Below, piece after piece: positions 23,729 through 34,408 of a stretch of DNA of 64,000 nt. Source of the stretch: Tubulanus polymorphus (Eukaryota; Nemertea; Palaeonemertea; Tubulaniformes; Tubulanidae); the NCBI RefSeq assembly GCF_964204645.1, contig NC_134036.1, positions 10,402,704 through 10,466,703 on the forward strand, written 5' to 3'. A model generated the notes under the pieces. That model saw only the letters and a list, made by a program, of their open reading frames with translations, made no database searches and had not been told where the DNA came from. Numbering within the stretch: position 1 is the stretch's first letter; each line of letters starts with the position of its first letter. The translations under genes and the position numbers were made by a program.

Positions 23729-24128
23729 AGATGGTCCGCGACAACTAGTGATCCCCAAAAATATGCGCACCGAAATTCTAGAAGCAGGTCATGATTCAAT
23801 GACCGGTGGTCACTTGGGACATAAGAGGACCTATGAGACATTAAGAGCTAGGTATTATTGGTCGGGTATGTACAAATACGTGGAAAAGTGGATCAAATCT
23901 TGTAGAGACTGTGCAACCAAAAATAAGCCGGGAAAGCCCATACGAGCCCCAGTTAATCCGATCGCTGTCACTGGACCATGGGACAGGGTCTCAATGGATG
24001 TATGTGGTCCATTTCCAACAACTGTTTCAGGGAATAAGTATATTCTAGTTTTTGATGATTATCTTACAAAATGGGTCGAAGCATTTGCAAATCAAGAATT
24101 AATACCGACAATCTCCTCGCGATGTTAA
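23729..24128 (+). pseudogene. Ty3/gypsy-type integrase fragment
   Basis: The frame carries the integrase zinc finger, H-x(8)-H...C-x2-C, seen as GHDSMTGGHLGHKRTYETL and then CRDCATKN, followed by the start of the catalytic core with its first Asp (WDRVSMDVCGPFP) and a later DDYLTKWVEAF. Reading stops at 24128, before the second Asp and the Glu. The 5' side is cut by the right TIR of copy A, so gag, protease, reverse transcriptase and the start of integrase are missing. The product would be inactive. The zinc finger and WDRVSMDVCGPFP are diagnostic of LTR-retrotransposon integrases; the Ty3/gypsy assignment rests on the GHLGHKRTYE and YYWSGMYKYVEKWIKSC pattern. Confidence 0.85.
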
Positions 24129-25650
24129 TATTCTGGCAGGAGTGTCCTATGGGCACTTTTTCCTGAATTTATAAGACGGCTTTGTAAGTATAGTCGTGAT
24201 AAGATTATTTTGCAATTGTTATTTGATCAGGCTGATCATGTCATTTTCGTTTACGGATAGTTATACGATATATAATAACCATATATGATATTTTATGCGT
24301 ATCTAAGTGGTTACTTTAGGTAATATTTATGTTGGATATACGTTTATGCATTAATTTATACAATTAATTAAACGAACAATGAAACGAGTAGGGTCATTAT
24401 AGCGACGAAGTTTTGTTGACTAAATTGATAGATAGATGGTTAAAACAGAAGGCTCTATTTCTTTTATTTTTCATTGTTAAGAATGTCGATATAATAGACT
24501 AGACTGGTAATATGATTATGGAATTTGTATAATATACTGTCGTTGTCTCTAATTGTTATGTAATAATGTCGTTGTCTTTTGCTTGTAGGGTACCCGTTTC
24601 GAGTGGTTTGAGACCGACCAACACGACAGCACTTGGATGCAAGACCGTTTTTTTTTCCTGTCTGCTGCGATAGACGTTGAGGGGTACTTCCCTGATAGTG
24701 ACCATATGGAGATTGGGACTTGTTTGGAGGTATCCCGAGACTCTATTGCTGGACGCATAGAACAGCATGAGCCAACAACTGGTATGGTCGGGACATAAGA
24801 CACTCGGAGCCACGTCCATTTTTAAAGATGCAAGGCCGTCGATGACAAGAAATCCGGCCTATACAGTTGCGTTTAGGCGTAGGCCTGGAGATGTATGTAT
24901 CAGTGTTTTGTTAGTCATGCAGTCAGCCAGTGTTAATGGTGTTGTCCCTCTTGCGAAAATCGTTATTCTCACGGACTTGTGATAACTCCTTGGGGGCAAA
25001 ACACCTGGCTGCATGCAAGAAATCGTGAAATTTGCCGACGACATTTGCGTCAAACCGATCTAAATGGCGGATGTATGAACTCGATGTTCCAGCGCGCCGT
25101 ATTCAGCTTCGTTGTACTACAAGCGTTGTGGTATTTTCGACTCGTATGTTGCGATATAAACTGTGGAGAAGTTATAGACTGCTGTATCGTAAATCTGGTT
25201 CTACGTTGAAGCCATTGATATTGCGTGTTTTCGCGCTGGATGGTGTATTATTAGGCTGCGAGGAACTGCGTTGGATAACGTCATTCGTCCGTCCATGGCG
25301 TACTGTGTTGTTGTGGTTGCTGTTGCGTCTTCATGCGGTATATTTTCAAACTTCGTAATTGCGGTGGTGTTAAGTGCTAGACTTTTTACGGTATTAGCGG
25401 AGGCAGCGGTCTCAAGATACTTTCATTTTCCGAGCGGGTATCCTGAACTTTAATTTGTGGTTTTGTTGAACTGTAATCCTGAACTTTTAGTGCGTGTTAT
25501 TACTATGAACTTTAACGAGTAGTTTTAGAATATGGTCTAGTTAATATCTTTGGGGAAAAAGACGCGATTTGGAGTTTTTCATCCGTTTGTTGCTGTTTTC
25601 TTTTTCAGGGTTTTTCATGAGGTGTCGGCTTGTGTTTCAGAGGTTGTCTA
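24129..25650 (+). pseudogene. Decayed 3' internal part of the LTR element
   Basis: 24130-24590 is AT-rich with no frame. 24598-24798 is open for 67 codons without a Met, after a TTGCTTGTAG that could be a splice acceptor. 24979-25453 has overlapping ORFs of 60-108 residues with no recognisable domain. The position between integrase and the polypurine tract suggests a diverged integrase C-terminus or an extra ORF; neither is proved. Confidence 0.3.
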
Positions 25651-25659
25651 AATTCAAAA

Positions 25660-25691
25660 TTTCGGGACGAAATTTTAAGCTGAGTGGGGAG
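25660..25691 (+). promoter_or_regulatory. Polypurine tract and 3' end signature of the gypsy element
   Basis: TTCGGGACGAAATTTTAAG followed by GAGTGGGGAG directly before TGATG. Ty3/gypsy elements typically end their coding region with such a CGGGACGAA motif and a purine tract abutting the 3' LTR. Confidence 0.65.
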
Positions 25692-26870
25692 TGATGATCC
25701 GCAGCTGAATTTTACTTTCAAAAAGATCAAACGATTTATATACGTAGGTTTCTTGGCATGTCCTGGGAGAACACACGCATTGTTCCTTATGTACAATAAT
25801 ACATTATCCGCCTTAATGGTTGTTTGTCTGAAACATTTATACTTGTATCAGACGAGCATTCTAAATCACTTTGAAGGTAATCGCGCGCTGTAGTCATGAG
25901 AATAATTCGTGGAAATGAGCAATGATGAAATCAACTTATGAAACACTCGCTGACCCTTAGTCTGATAATTCGATAATAAGGAGTAATATCAAAGAGTAAT
26001 ATTAAAAATTAATATTAAAGAGTTTTATTATTTTAATTAATAAGAGTTTGTGTGTTTAAATTTGAATGTACTAACAATGATAAAGAATATAAATAAGAAA
26101 GATGATATTTCGGCTTACATTGTATATTACTATTTAGACGAAATTAAATACCATTCATTGTGGGAATTGTAATCATTGGATAAGTTAAAATAAATGAGTT
26201 CGAGGGTTGGAAAAATAGTATATATGTAATCTCTTCGGTGCGGTTGAGAAGGAGAGCAGACCGGCAGGTATCATGACGTCGAGGGTCGGGTTAAAGTTAG
26301 CAGCGAATGAAAAGTCTAGGAATCAGGACCCCAGCTCTGCGTCGTGGTGCTGCGTTGGTTGCTCGTTCCCTTTTACGGCTGGCCGCAAGCAGGGTTCTGG
26401 ATTTTTCTTGGGTGTGGACGCAGCCGTATAAAAGGGGCCGCACCTCGAGAGAGAGCGGACTCTTTTAGAAAGCATTTTCAGTCGAAGCATTAGAAGACTA
26501 TAGAACAGATAACTTTCGGCTATCCGGTTGAATTGCATCTTTTTGTGTGCGGGATTTGTAACAAAATTCTAAATTAAAAGGTAGGGAATTTTATAAATTG
26601 TTGAGACTATAGTTCATTTAAATTGTAGAATTACAGTTGAGTATTATCATATTTAAATCCGGAGTTCCTTTTATTCCTTGGTTTTCGGGTTTCTGTGTTC
26701 GTGGTCGACTTTCTCGCCAGGGACCGGAGTTTGTAATAGAGGAAAAAGACAATAGAGAAAGGGACCGCGGAACAGTATAAATGCATATAGGTCGTTCATA
26801 TGTATTCTGACTGTATCACATAATGGGCTGAAACAAACAACCAATGCGACAACCATAAGTAAGCCTTTTG
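25692..26870 (+). mobile_element. Probable 3' LTR of the gypsy element
   Basis: It begins TGATG right after the polypurine tract. It holds a promoter (TATAAAAGG at 26427-26435) followed by a purine-rich GAGAGAGCGGAC start region. The 3' boundary is uncertain, since no matching 5' LTR is present in the window. Confidence 0.5.
26427..26435 (+). promoter_or_regulatory. TATA box in the putative LTR
   Basis: TATAAAAGG with a GC-rich downstream stretch; transcription would start about 30 bases later, near 26457-26465. Confidence 0.6.
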
Positions 26871-26994
26871 TCCTAATAACAAACCGGAAGTAGCTCTTAC
26901 TTGGTCAATTTTCATTTGTTCCTGGAAAATGATGTACACTGACACGAATCTAATATGTCAGAGGTAAATAATACAAAACCGGAAATATCTGATA

Positions 26995-27155
26995 TAAATA
27001 TAGCTGCAAAGCAGCGATAACGGGTTTTCTGCACAGTCTTAGAATCCTGTTCAACGGTGGATTTCGACAAAGCATTTGATAAGGCACAACATCAGGCATT
27101 ACTAACCAGGCTATTAGGAAACATCATTAATGATAGGTCACTCAAATGGCTCAGC
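26995..27155 (+). mobile_element. Non-LTR retrotransposon (LINE) reverse-transcriptase fragment, copy 1
   Basis: 27057-27154 reads VDFDKAFDKAQHQALL followed by LKWLS, the conserved reverse-transcriptase motif of LINEs (first catalytic Asp block). The preceding 60 bases contain GCTGCAAAGCAGC and GATAACGGGTTTTCTG, also found at 30885 and 53554. The fragment ends abruptly at the MITE. Confidence 0.7.
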
Positions 27156-27571
27156 TACGGAAGCGATAAGGGGCCTCGAGTTGTCGCGTTCCAACTCGTC
27201 AAGTCGCCATATTTATGTCGACATATCGCGATATATCGCGTCAAGTCGACATGAATATGTCGTCATATCGTGACGTTTTCACGACAAATTTCGCTTTCTC
27301 GACCACTTTCCTCGCGACAAGTCGACATATTCACGACAACTTGAAACTCAGTCGTCATATTACTGGCGTCCTCATCTTACATTTAGACATGTCTTCAAAT
27401 GACGGCTTGTCCCGTGGAAAATGAGCAAATAAGCGAAATTTGTCGTGAAAACGTCACGATATGTAGACATATTCATGTGGACTTGACACGATATATCGCG
27501 ATATATCGACATAAATATGGCGACTTGTCGAGTTTGAACATGACAACTCGAGGCCCTTTATCGCTTCCATA
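27156..27571. mobile_element. MITE-like element with about 140-bp terminal inverted repeats
   Basis: The left end GGAAGCGATAAGGGGCCTCG and the right end are reverse complements for about 140 bases, and both arms contain ATATCGCGATATATCG. The ends are flanked by TA on both sides, consistent with a TA target duplication. No coding capacity. Confidence 0.7.
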
Positions 27572-27658
27572 CTATATCAGATTAATCGACTTCAAAATAG
27601 GCGAAAGCATAAGTCTTTATTACGTTATTAATTGGCCTAATTATTCAAAAGCTAATAA

Positions 27659-29562
27659 TGTGGGCGACAAAACCAAAAAAATTAATTGTCGCGGGCGATA
27701 AAACCAAAATAATCAATTGACGCGGGCGATAAAACCAAAATAATCAATTGTCGCTGGCGATAAAACCAAAATATTGAATTGTCGCGGGCGACAAAACCAA
27801 AAGAATGAATTGTCGCGGGCGATAACCAAATAATGAATTTTCGCGGGCGACAAAACCAAAATATTCAATTGTCGCGGGCTACAAAACCAAACTAATGAAT
27901 TGTCGCGGGCGATGAAACCAAAATATTGAAGTGTCGCGGGCGATAAAACCAAAATAATCAATTGTCGCTGGCGATAAAACCAAAATATTGAATTGTCGCG
28001 GGCGACAAAACCAAAAGAATGAATTGTCGCGGGCGATAAAACCAAATAATGAATTGTCGCGGGTGACAAAACCGAAATATTCAATTGTCGTGGGCAACAA
28101 AACCAAACTAATGAATTGTCGCAGGCGATAAAACGAAAATAATAAATTGTCGCAGGCGATAAAACCAAAAAAATGAATTGTCGCGGATGAAAAAACCAAA
28201 ATCATGAATTGTCACGGGCGACAAAACCAAAATATTCAATTGTCGCGGGCGACAAAACCAAACTAATGAATTGTCGCGGGCAATAAAACCAAAATATTGA
28301 ATTGTCGTAGGCGCCAAATCCAAAAAATGAATTGTCGCGGGCGATAAAACCAAAATATTGAAGTGTCGCAGGCGTTAAAACCGCGACAAAAAGAGAAAAA
28401 AATTGTCGCGGGTGATAAAACCAAAATAATGAATTGTCGCGGGCGATAAAACCAAAATATTGAAGTGTCGCAGGCGTTAAAACCGCGACAAAAAGAGAAA
28501 AAAATTGTCGCGGGTGATAAAACCAAAATAATGAATTGTCGTGGGCGATAAAACCAAAATATTGAATTGTCGTGGGCGACAAATCCAAAAAATGAATTGT
28601 CGCGGGCGATAAAACCAAAATCTTGAATTGTCGCCATTGTCGCGTGCGACAAAAATCCAAATAATGAATTGTCGCGGGCGATAAAACCAAAATAATGAAT
28701 TGTCGCGGGCGATAAAACCAAAATCTTGAATTGTCGCCATTGTCGCGTGCGACAAAACCAAAATCTTGAATTGTCGCCATTGTCGTGTGCGACAAAACAA
28801 AAATAATGAATATTCGCGGGCGATAAAACCAAAATACTGAATTGTCGCGGGCGATAAAACCAAAATAATGAATTGTCGCGGGCGACAAAACCAAAATATT
28901 CAATTGTCACGGGCGACAAAACCAAACTAATGAATTGTCGCGGGCGATAAAACCAAAATCTTGAATTGTCGCCATTGTCGCGTGCGACAAAAATCAAAAT
29001 AATGAATTGTCGCGGGCGATAAAACCAAAATAATGAATTGTCGCGGGCGATAAAACCAAAATATTGAAGTGTCGCAGGCGATAAAACCGCGACAAAAAGA
29101 GAAAAAAATTGTCGCGGGCGATAAAACCAAATTAATGAATTGTCGTGGGCGATAAAACCAAAATATTGAATTGTCGTGGGTGACAAATCCAAAAAATGAA
29201 TTGTCGCGGGCGATAAAACCAAAATCTTGAATTGTCGCCATTGTCGTGTGCGACAAAACCAAAATAATGAATTGTTGCGGGCGATAAAACCAAAATAATG
29301 AATTGTCGCGGGCGATAAAACCAAAATATTGAATTGTCGTGGGCGACAAATCCAAAAAATGAATTGTCGCGGGCGATAAAACCAAAATAATGAATTGTCG
29401 CGGGCGATAAAACCAAAATATTGTTTTGTCGCGGGTGACAAAACCAAATTAATGAATTGTCGCGGGCGATCAAACCAAAATAATGAATTGTCGCGGGCGA
29501 TAAAACCAAAATAATGAATTGCCGCGGGCAACAAAACCAAAATTATTGTTTTGTCGCGTTTT
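27659..29562. repeat. Minisatellite array, about 60 copies of a 31-bp unit
   Basis: The unit core is GTCGCGGGCGATAAAACCAA followed by an A/T-rich 11-base segment (AATAATGAATT type). Variants include GGCGACAAAACC and GTCGTGGGCG. Higher-order blocks are present: a GCAGGCGTTAAAACCGCGAC plus AAAAAGAGAAAAAAATT block recurs at about 28368, 28471 and 29075, and a GTCGCCATTGTCGCGTGCGA block recurs several times from 28630. Long minus-strand ORFs (up to 425 codons) arise because 31 is not a multiple of 3 and the unit has no stop in any minus frame. They are repeat artefacts. Confidence 0.95.
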
Positions 29563-29639
29563 TTTTAGTTTTGTCGTTTTGTCATAATGTTGCCCTCATT
29601 TGCCTATACGTGTTTTTTTACGCATGGCCCTTATCAGCC

Positions 29640-30015
29640 ACCATACTAAAGCCTTAAGGTCGCGTAAAACTCGATAAACACTTCAAGCGACACAGCGAAC
29701 GATCTCCTTTCCCCCACAGCGAACGCTTAACCTAGTAGAGGCTACTAGCCTATGTAGGCCTATGTATATGCGTAGGCCTAACATCCGGACAGATTGGTCG
29801 TAGGCCCATTGAATTCAACAACCCACCTAAATATCGTAAATTTTGTTTTGAAGTTCAATCCAATGAGTCCGTTAATAAACGCAACAATTGTACTGTGTTT
29901 GTTTGAGACAGTTAAGCTCAGTACCGGTAGGCCTAAAGCCGCGTCAAACTCGATAAACACTTCAAGCAACACAGCGAACGATCCCTTTCCCCCACAGAGA
30001 ACGCTTACTCCGAAT
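29640..30015 (+). repeat. Direct duplication of about 80 bp
   Basis: 29650-29730 and 29935-30013 share AACTCGATAAACACTTCAAG, then ACAGCGAACGATC and TTTCCCCCACAG, with a few substitutions. Non-coding. Confidence 0.65.
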
Positions 30016-30884
30016 GTCAAGTGTGAGTCCAGCATACGGAAAGGATTATGTGTTATATACTTGTATTTAGTGAATACCTTGTGCATTTGACAATGATCGG
30101 TATGTACGGTAGGAAATATAGAGTATTGATGGTATTGATATAGAGGTTGAAGCCCGCGGCCGAATAAAGTAATATATTCTTTTATTTTGATACCTCGTCG
30201 ACATAAAAGCTTTTCTCCGCTATATCTCTTCGGCGTGTTTAGTTTAGGCCAACGATTCCTCGGTACACTAAAGATTTATCTTAGTAAATACTCGGTTAAT
30301 TCGGTAAAGAAAAATAGGTATTGTTATACTAACTCCTTGAAACCCGCAGCCAAATTACTGGTAGTAATAAATTAATTTGTACTCGATTTGATTCTCATGA
30401 TGAGGAGAAACTCGCAGCTGATCCCCGGAACGACGATGTAGTAACACACGTCGATTCGTCGATGTTTACGGCTCGACAGTGCTTTTAAAATCTAAAGTAG
30501 TAAATTTCCAGTGTATCGGTAATATGATTTGATGAGGAAAATGGGCTATTGTTAAAATCACTGTTTGAAGACCGCGACTGAATTTGAAGTCTGCGGCAAT
30601 AAATTAGTTCATTTATACTTGAATTGATAATCGAAGTGACAGTCGGCCTGCGGGTTGATTTCGGGATGACGACTCGAAAAACATGTCGCCCCATTGAATG
30701 GGGCTAAATTTTCGATGTTTACGGCCCGACAGCGCTTTTGTAACGATGATTCGTGAAAAAACACGCGGGCTATTTGTAGATCTCAGTGAGCTGAACGATA
30801 TTATATGGATTGTATATGAAACAGCGGTAAGGTAACAAAGCCTATGTTCTTTTGGTAAAAATAGTGTGGAAGAAAATAATAATA
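30016..30884. other. Non-coding stretch with degenerate repeats
   Basis: Phrases such as GATGTTTACGGC(T/C)CGACAG recur at about 30460 and 30713, beside other weak duplications. No gene seen. Confidence 0.35.
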
Positions 30885-31065
30885 ATAAATATAGCTGCAA
30901 AGCAGCGATAACGGGTTTTCTGCACAGTCTTAGAATCCAGTTCAACGGTGGATTTCGACAAAGCATTTGATAAGGCACAACATCAGGCATTACTAACCAG
31001 GCTATTAGGAAACATCATTAATGATAGGTCACTCAAATGGCTCAGCAGTTATCTCTGAACGAAAA
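30885..31065 (+). mobile_element. LINE reverse-transcriptase fragment, copy 2
   Basis: Almost identical to 26995-27155 and extending about 20 bases further into the same RT motif region. It abuts the broken end of the Polinton DNA polymerase gene (junction between about 31050 and 31090). Confidence 0.7.
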
Positions 31066-31076
31066 CTTGTAGCCGA

Positions 31077-32710
31077 AATCAACGTGTTGAGTTTCATCGG
31101 TAGAAAATTGAATGTGTCCAAAAACTATATATCCAAATGTGTGACGGTCATAGTCATTATTTTCCCGCCGTTTGGTACAATATCTGGTAATATACCTTGT
31201 GACACCAAATATTGAAGAATAAAGTAACCGTCAAAGGATTGAAAAAGGCGCGAAAACAATGGCGCCCCTATTCTCTTCCGTAAACAACCACTCGCAGAAT
31301 TCAGAGTCCGTTTTAAACATGTGTTCATGTTTACCGCAATAATCGCAAACCGAGTCAGGGGTCCGTTTCGACCATTTACACATTTGACATATTCTATGCG
31401 CTATACCCAATACTACAACGTGGTTCGATTCCACAGTCGTTGTTTCGAAATCGAATGCGATGAACTTTCTATATTTTAGCTCATCGCCAGCCTTGTGGGC
31501 ATCCAAATACGGGTTAATTAGTGTATGAGGGTTACCCTGTTCCTCAGAAACCACGTGATCCTGACTTTTGGCGACCCCGATGTAGCAAAGATGGCCGCTA
31601 GGCTTTCGCTCTTTACAAGAACTGCAATATTTCTGCCCGCAGTCGTGAGATTTAGGATCAAGTTTCTTTCTAGATACAATAGACCCGCATTGAAAACATC
31701 TCGTTCTCGAATCGCATACGCTTACCCCGTCTGCTCTTGGTCTGCAGTGTCTGGCTAAACACGCTTCCGATTTAAAATAGATATTGCATTTTATACACAA
31801 ATAATTTCCCCGTTGTTCTACGCAATCCCCAAAGCAAAGTCTACATTTATCGGTACAGCGATGTCGTTCTGTATTCGTATCCCCCTTTTTACAAATGTAG
31901 CAATAGTATGAACGACAGGTAGATGAAGCCATCGATGTAATTACATCGAAATGTCCATCCGTATATAATAATATAAGCTTTTTGGTATTCACACCGTGGT
32001 CGTCCAGCACATTGCGATTGTTTTCGTATAAAATGTGATAAGCGATATCATCACCAGTTACAACAAGTAAGCAGTAATCGGATAATTGTTTCGCAAACGC
32101 ATCCAATTCGCGCAATCCACACTTGCCTAGGGGCACACCGGCATTCATGTGTAAGGTAATTGCCGCACCCTTTTGTAATGACCGGTTGCATTTACGAATA
32201 ACGTCATAACGAGGGTCATTATCCGCACGCGCTTTCGCCACCACTAACGACCTAGCGAGACACAAATCATCGTCATTATCGATCGAAACAATACATGGTT
32301 TGTTTTGTCTAAACGACTCGAAATTTACCTCAACGCGTTTACGATGCGTACCACCTAGCGGCATTCGAATGAATGTACAATGGAAAATCCAAAGACAAAT
32401 CCTCATTCGACTGTAGAACACAGATTATTCTATCGAGTATATATTCTACCGTTAGTTCGTCCAACGGTACGAATGGAAATTCAATGTTTCCATTGAGTTC
32501 TGCGTGCTCGATAGATATCCGGATCATGTCATTCGAACGAGCGTCCAACATTTCACTTATAGCCGCTAAAACGTCGGTTAGATAGTTCCAGACGGTGGCT
32601 TGTGCATCCCGCGCGTCGAGTTGGTCGTTAATCGGGTCCTCATGTGGTATCACGGTAACCTTGTACAACTCATTTTTCATGTTGAATTTCTTACTGTGTT
32701 GTACGCCGTT
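31077..32710 (-). pseudogene. Polinton DNA polymerase B, N-terminal and exonuclease part, truncated and frameshifted
   Basis: Last exon(s) of the zinc-finger/PolB gene, beginning at 32710 after a TTTTACAG acceptor. It contains the Polinton N-terminal region (LTVEYILDRIICVLQS; then NDDDLCLARSLVVAKA), a Cys/His-rich insertion with repeated CxxC, the exo I motif FIAFDFETT (Asp and Glu), and the exo II region (SFDGYFILQYL; PNGGKIMTMTV). Lesions: a frameshift near 32370, a second near 31245 between exo I and exo II, and an in-frame TAG near 31125. After FNFLPMKL the gene is cut by LINE sequence, so exo III and all polymerase motifs are absent. This copy could not make an active polymerase. Confidence 0.85.
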
Positions 32711-32791
32711 CTGTAAAATAATGGAAATATTCTTTTTTATTCATTTTGTTCGTCATTATGTTAAACGATTTTGATGTATTCGATTACTTAC

Positions 32792-33703
32792 CCTGACCAA
32801 TTTAATATTGCCCCGTATTATCTCGTCGGGGTTTTCACAGTGAGGGCGCTTCGAACACGATACTTCTTCCTCATCATCAATATCGTCAATAGGACGCTTC
32901 GATGTTGGGGGCCGTGGCGCGCATACCTCGCTGTGGTTTCTTAACTCGGCGATTGATGGGAACGATTCCGAACATCGCGAGCATGTAAACTCCCGTACGG
33001 CTGGTGGCGGTGGCGGTGGTGGCTGTGGTAAGACCGATGTCTTTTTAGGCTTACATGTTCTCATATGCCTCACCAAGCTATCTTCACGGGATAGCGTTTT
33101 TCCGCATTTGTCGCAAGAATGCTATAAAATAGAAAAAAATACCCGGATTATATTTAAGATGACTAACGGGTTTTAGTAACGCATAATATCACTACTTACA
33201 GGTTTAGCATCCGATATGCCAGGTTGCGCGTGTAGTGATACGTGTTTGGCAACGTATCCCTTGCACGTTTTGGCGTGTCGCCTCACGTGGTCTTTGCGTG
33301 CAAACACCTTGCCACTTGTGACGCATTGACAATCAGAAGTCCCAAAATGGGAACCCATGTGTCGCGTCAGCGTTTGCTGGTTATCAAAGTTAAGACCGCA
33401 TATTTTGCAGTCCCATATTTGCTGAAAATAAAAAATAGGTATTTAATAATACGTTCAACCACATAGTAATTAAATGAACGGTTTTAATCTACTAACCGGA
33501 TTGACCGAAGCTACAGACGCCTGTTGCTGCATCGGATGGGGTGCCATACAAATGACCGTGTGCTGCGTCAAATCGCGCGCACAAGCAAATGCTTTGCAAC
33601 AGCTTAAGCATTTAAACCCCTTCTTCCCAGCGTGAAGTTGCTGGTGTTGACCCAATGCGATTTCATTGGCAAAAGTCAACGGGCAGTATTGGCATGAATA
33701 CAT
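32792..33703 (-). CDS. C2H2 zinc-finger exons spliced in frame to the Polinton PolB
   Basis: Three exons: 33497-33703 (69 codons), 33200-33421 (74 codons) and 32792-33121 (110 codons), with donors GTTAGT, GTAAGT and GTAAGT and acceptors TTTTCAG, TTTATAG and, for the following PolB exon at 32710, TTTACAG. All four junctions are phase 0, and the frame then runs into the PolB exon. The exons encode at least five C2H2 or C2HC fingers (CQYCPLTF...H; CLSCCKAF...H; CKICGLNF...H; CDKCGKTL...H; CSRCSESF...H), a proline run (PPPPPPP) and an acidic DDIDDEEE stretch. A further CTTACAG lies just before the Met codon, suggesting a 5'-UTR intron. This part has no lesion. It is probably a DNA-binding extension of the polymerase; a separately expressed zinc-finger protein is the alternative. 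Confidence 0.75.
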
Positions 33704-33779
33704 TTTCTGTAAGAAAAAAAAGATTGAATACGTGTTATTTTTTTAAAAGAGACTAATCTTCAGTGTCTACAAGTCAATT
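33704..33779. promoter_or_regulatory. Divergent intergenic region between the PolB and 98-aa genes
   Basis: Only 76 bases separate the minus-strand zinc-finger start and the plus-strand ORF at 33780, so the PolB 5'-UTR exon must overlap the plus-strand gene. No TATA box is evident. Confidence 0.35.
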
Positions 33780-34076
33780 ATGGGTCGACTATCAAGTACA
33801 ATGGACGGACTATTACGAAGGTTATTGTTCACGATTTTGGATTACACGCGATTACACCAAGTGTTACTAAGTCAAAGGCATTTAACAGATATTCAACGTT
33901 TAGCCAGAGATTTTGTAGATTGCGACGAACCAGATGGATTATGCATAGTTTTGAAAGAATTAAACATGACGGAGCGATTCCTTTATACAATTGTTGGCGC
34001 TATATTTTGTTTAGACGTGATTGATCTTCAACCGGAATGTAAATATTTCATTCAAAGAACGTATATCAACGTGTGA
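33780..34076 (+). CDS. Small all-helical ORF in the Polinton, possibly death-fold (CARD/DED)-like
   Basis: 98 residues, intact. Hydrophobic spacing indicates five or six helices: LLRRLLFTILDY, RLHQVLLSQ, LTDIQRLARDFV, DGLCIVLKELN, RFLYTIVGAIFCLDVI. The L...VLL...hLT..q...(about 17)...LL.eL pattern recalls CARD or death-effector domains, but that is a by-eye impression. It sits between the divergent PolB gene and the ATPase gene, a place where Polintons and adintoviruses often carry accessory genes. If it is a death-fold protein it might interfere with host cell-death signalling. Otherwise it is an unassigned accessory protein. Confidence 0.5.
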   Translation: MGRLSSTMDGLLRRLLFTILDYTRLHQVLLSQRHLTDIQRLARDFVDCDEPDGLCIVLKELNMTERFLYTIVGAIFCLDVIDLQPECKYFIQRTYINV

Positions 34077-34084
34077 AAAAAGTC

Positions 34085-34185
34085 AAATAGCGTTTATGAA
34101 AACATATTCAAACCTCGAATAACTAAAATCGAAAAATATTCAAACCTCAAATAGGTAAAATCGAAAAAATAGTCAAACCGTAATT
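34085..34185 (+). repeat. Short tandem repeats (~32 bp) upstream of the ATPase gene
   Basis: TATTCAAACCTCGAATAACT and TATTCAAACCTCAAATAGGT, each followed by AAAATCGAAAAA, are two near-identical units with a third, diverged unit (TAGTCAAACCG). They may be promoter-associated. Confidence 0.55.
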
Positions 34186-34408
34186 TTAACTAATCTTATT
34201 TTGTCAAAACCGTAGTATTTTCCTATTAAAAAAGTGCAAACCATATTTTAGAAAACTGAAAATTGTAAGAACCTCGTTTAGTGAAAATAAAGAATTTAGT
34301 AAACAATAAAATGCTTGTACTGTATTTTTTAAATATTGACACCCCCTTGTTTCTATTAAAAGTGTTTTTCATTCGCAACTAAAACACTGAAAACACTAAA
34401 ACATTAAG

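Noticed and set aside
27713-29540. Minus-strand ORFs of 100-425 codons rich in Phe/Arg/Asn
   Set aside because: They track the 31-bp minisatellite in all three frames; a stop-free unit explains them fully.
27659-29562. CRISPR-like array
   Set aside because: Units are contiguous without unique spacers, and the context is eukaryotic.
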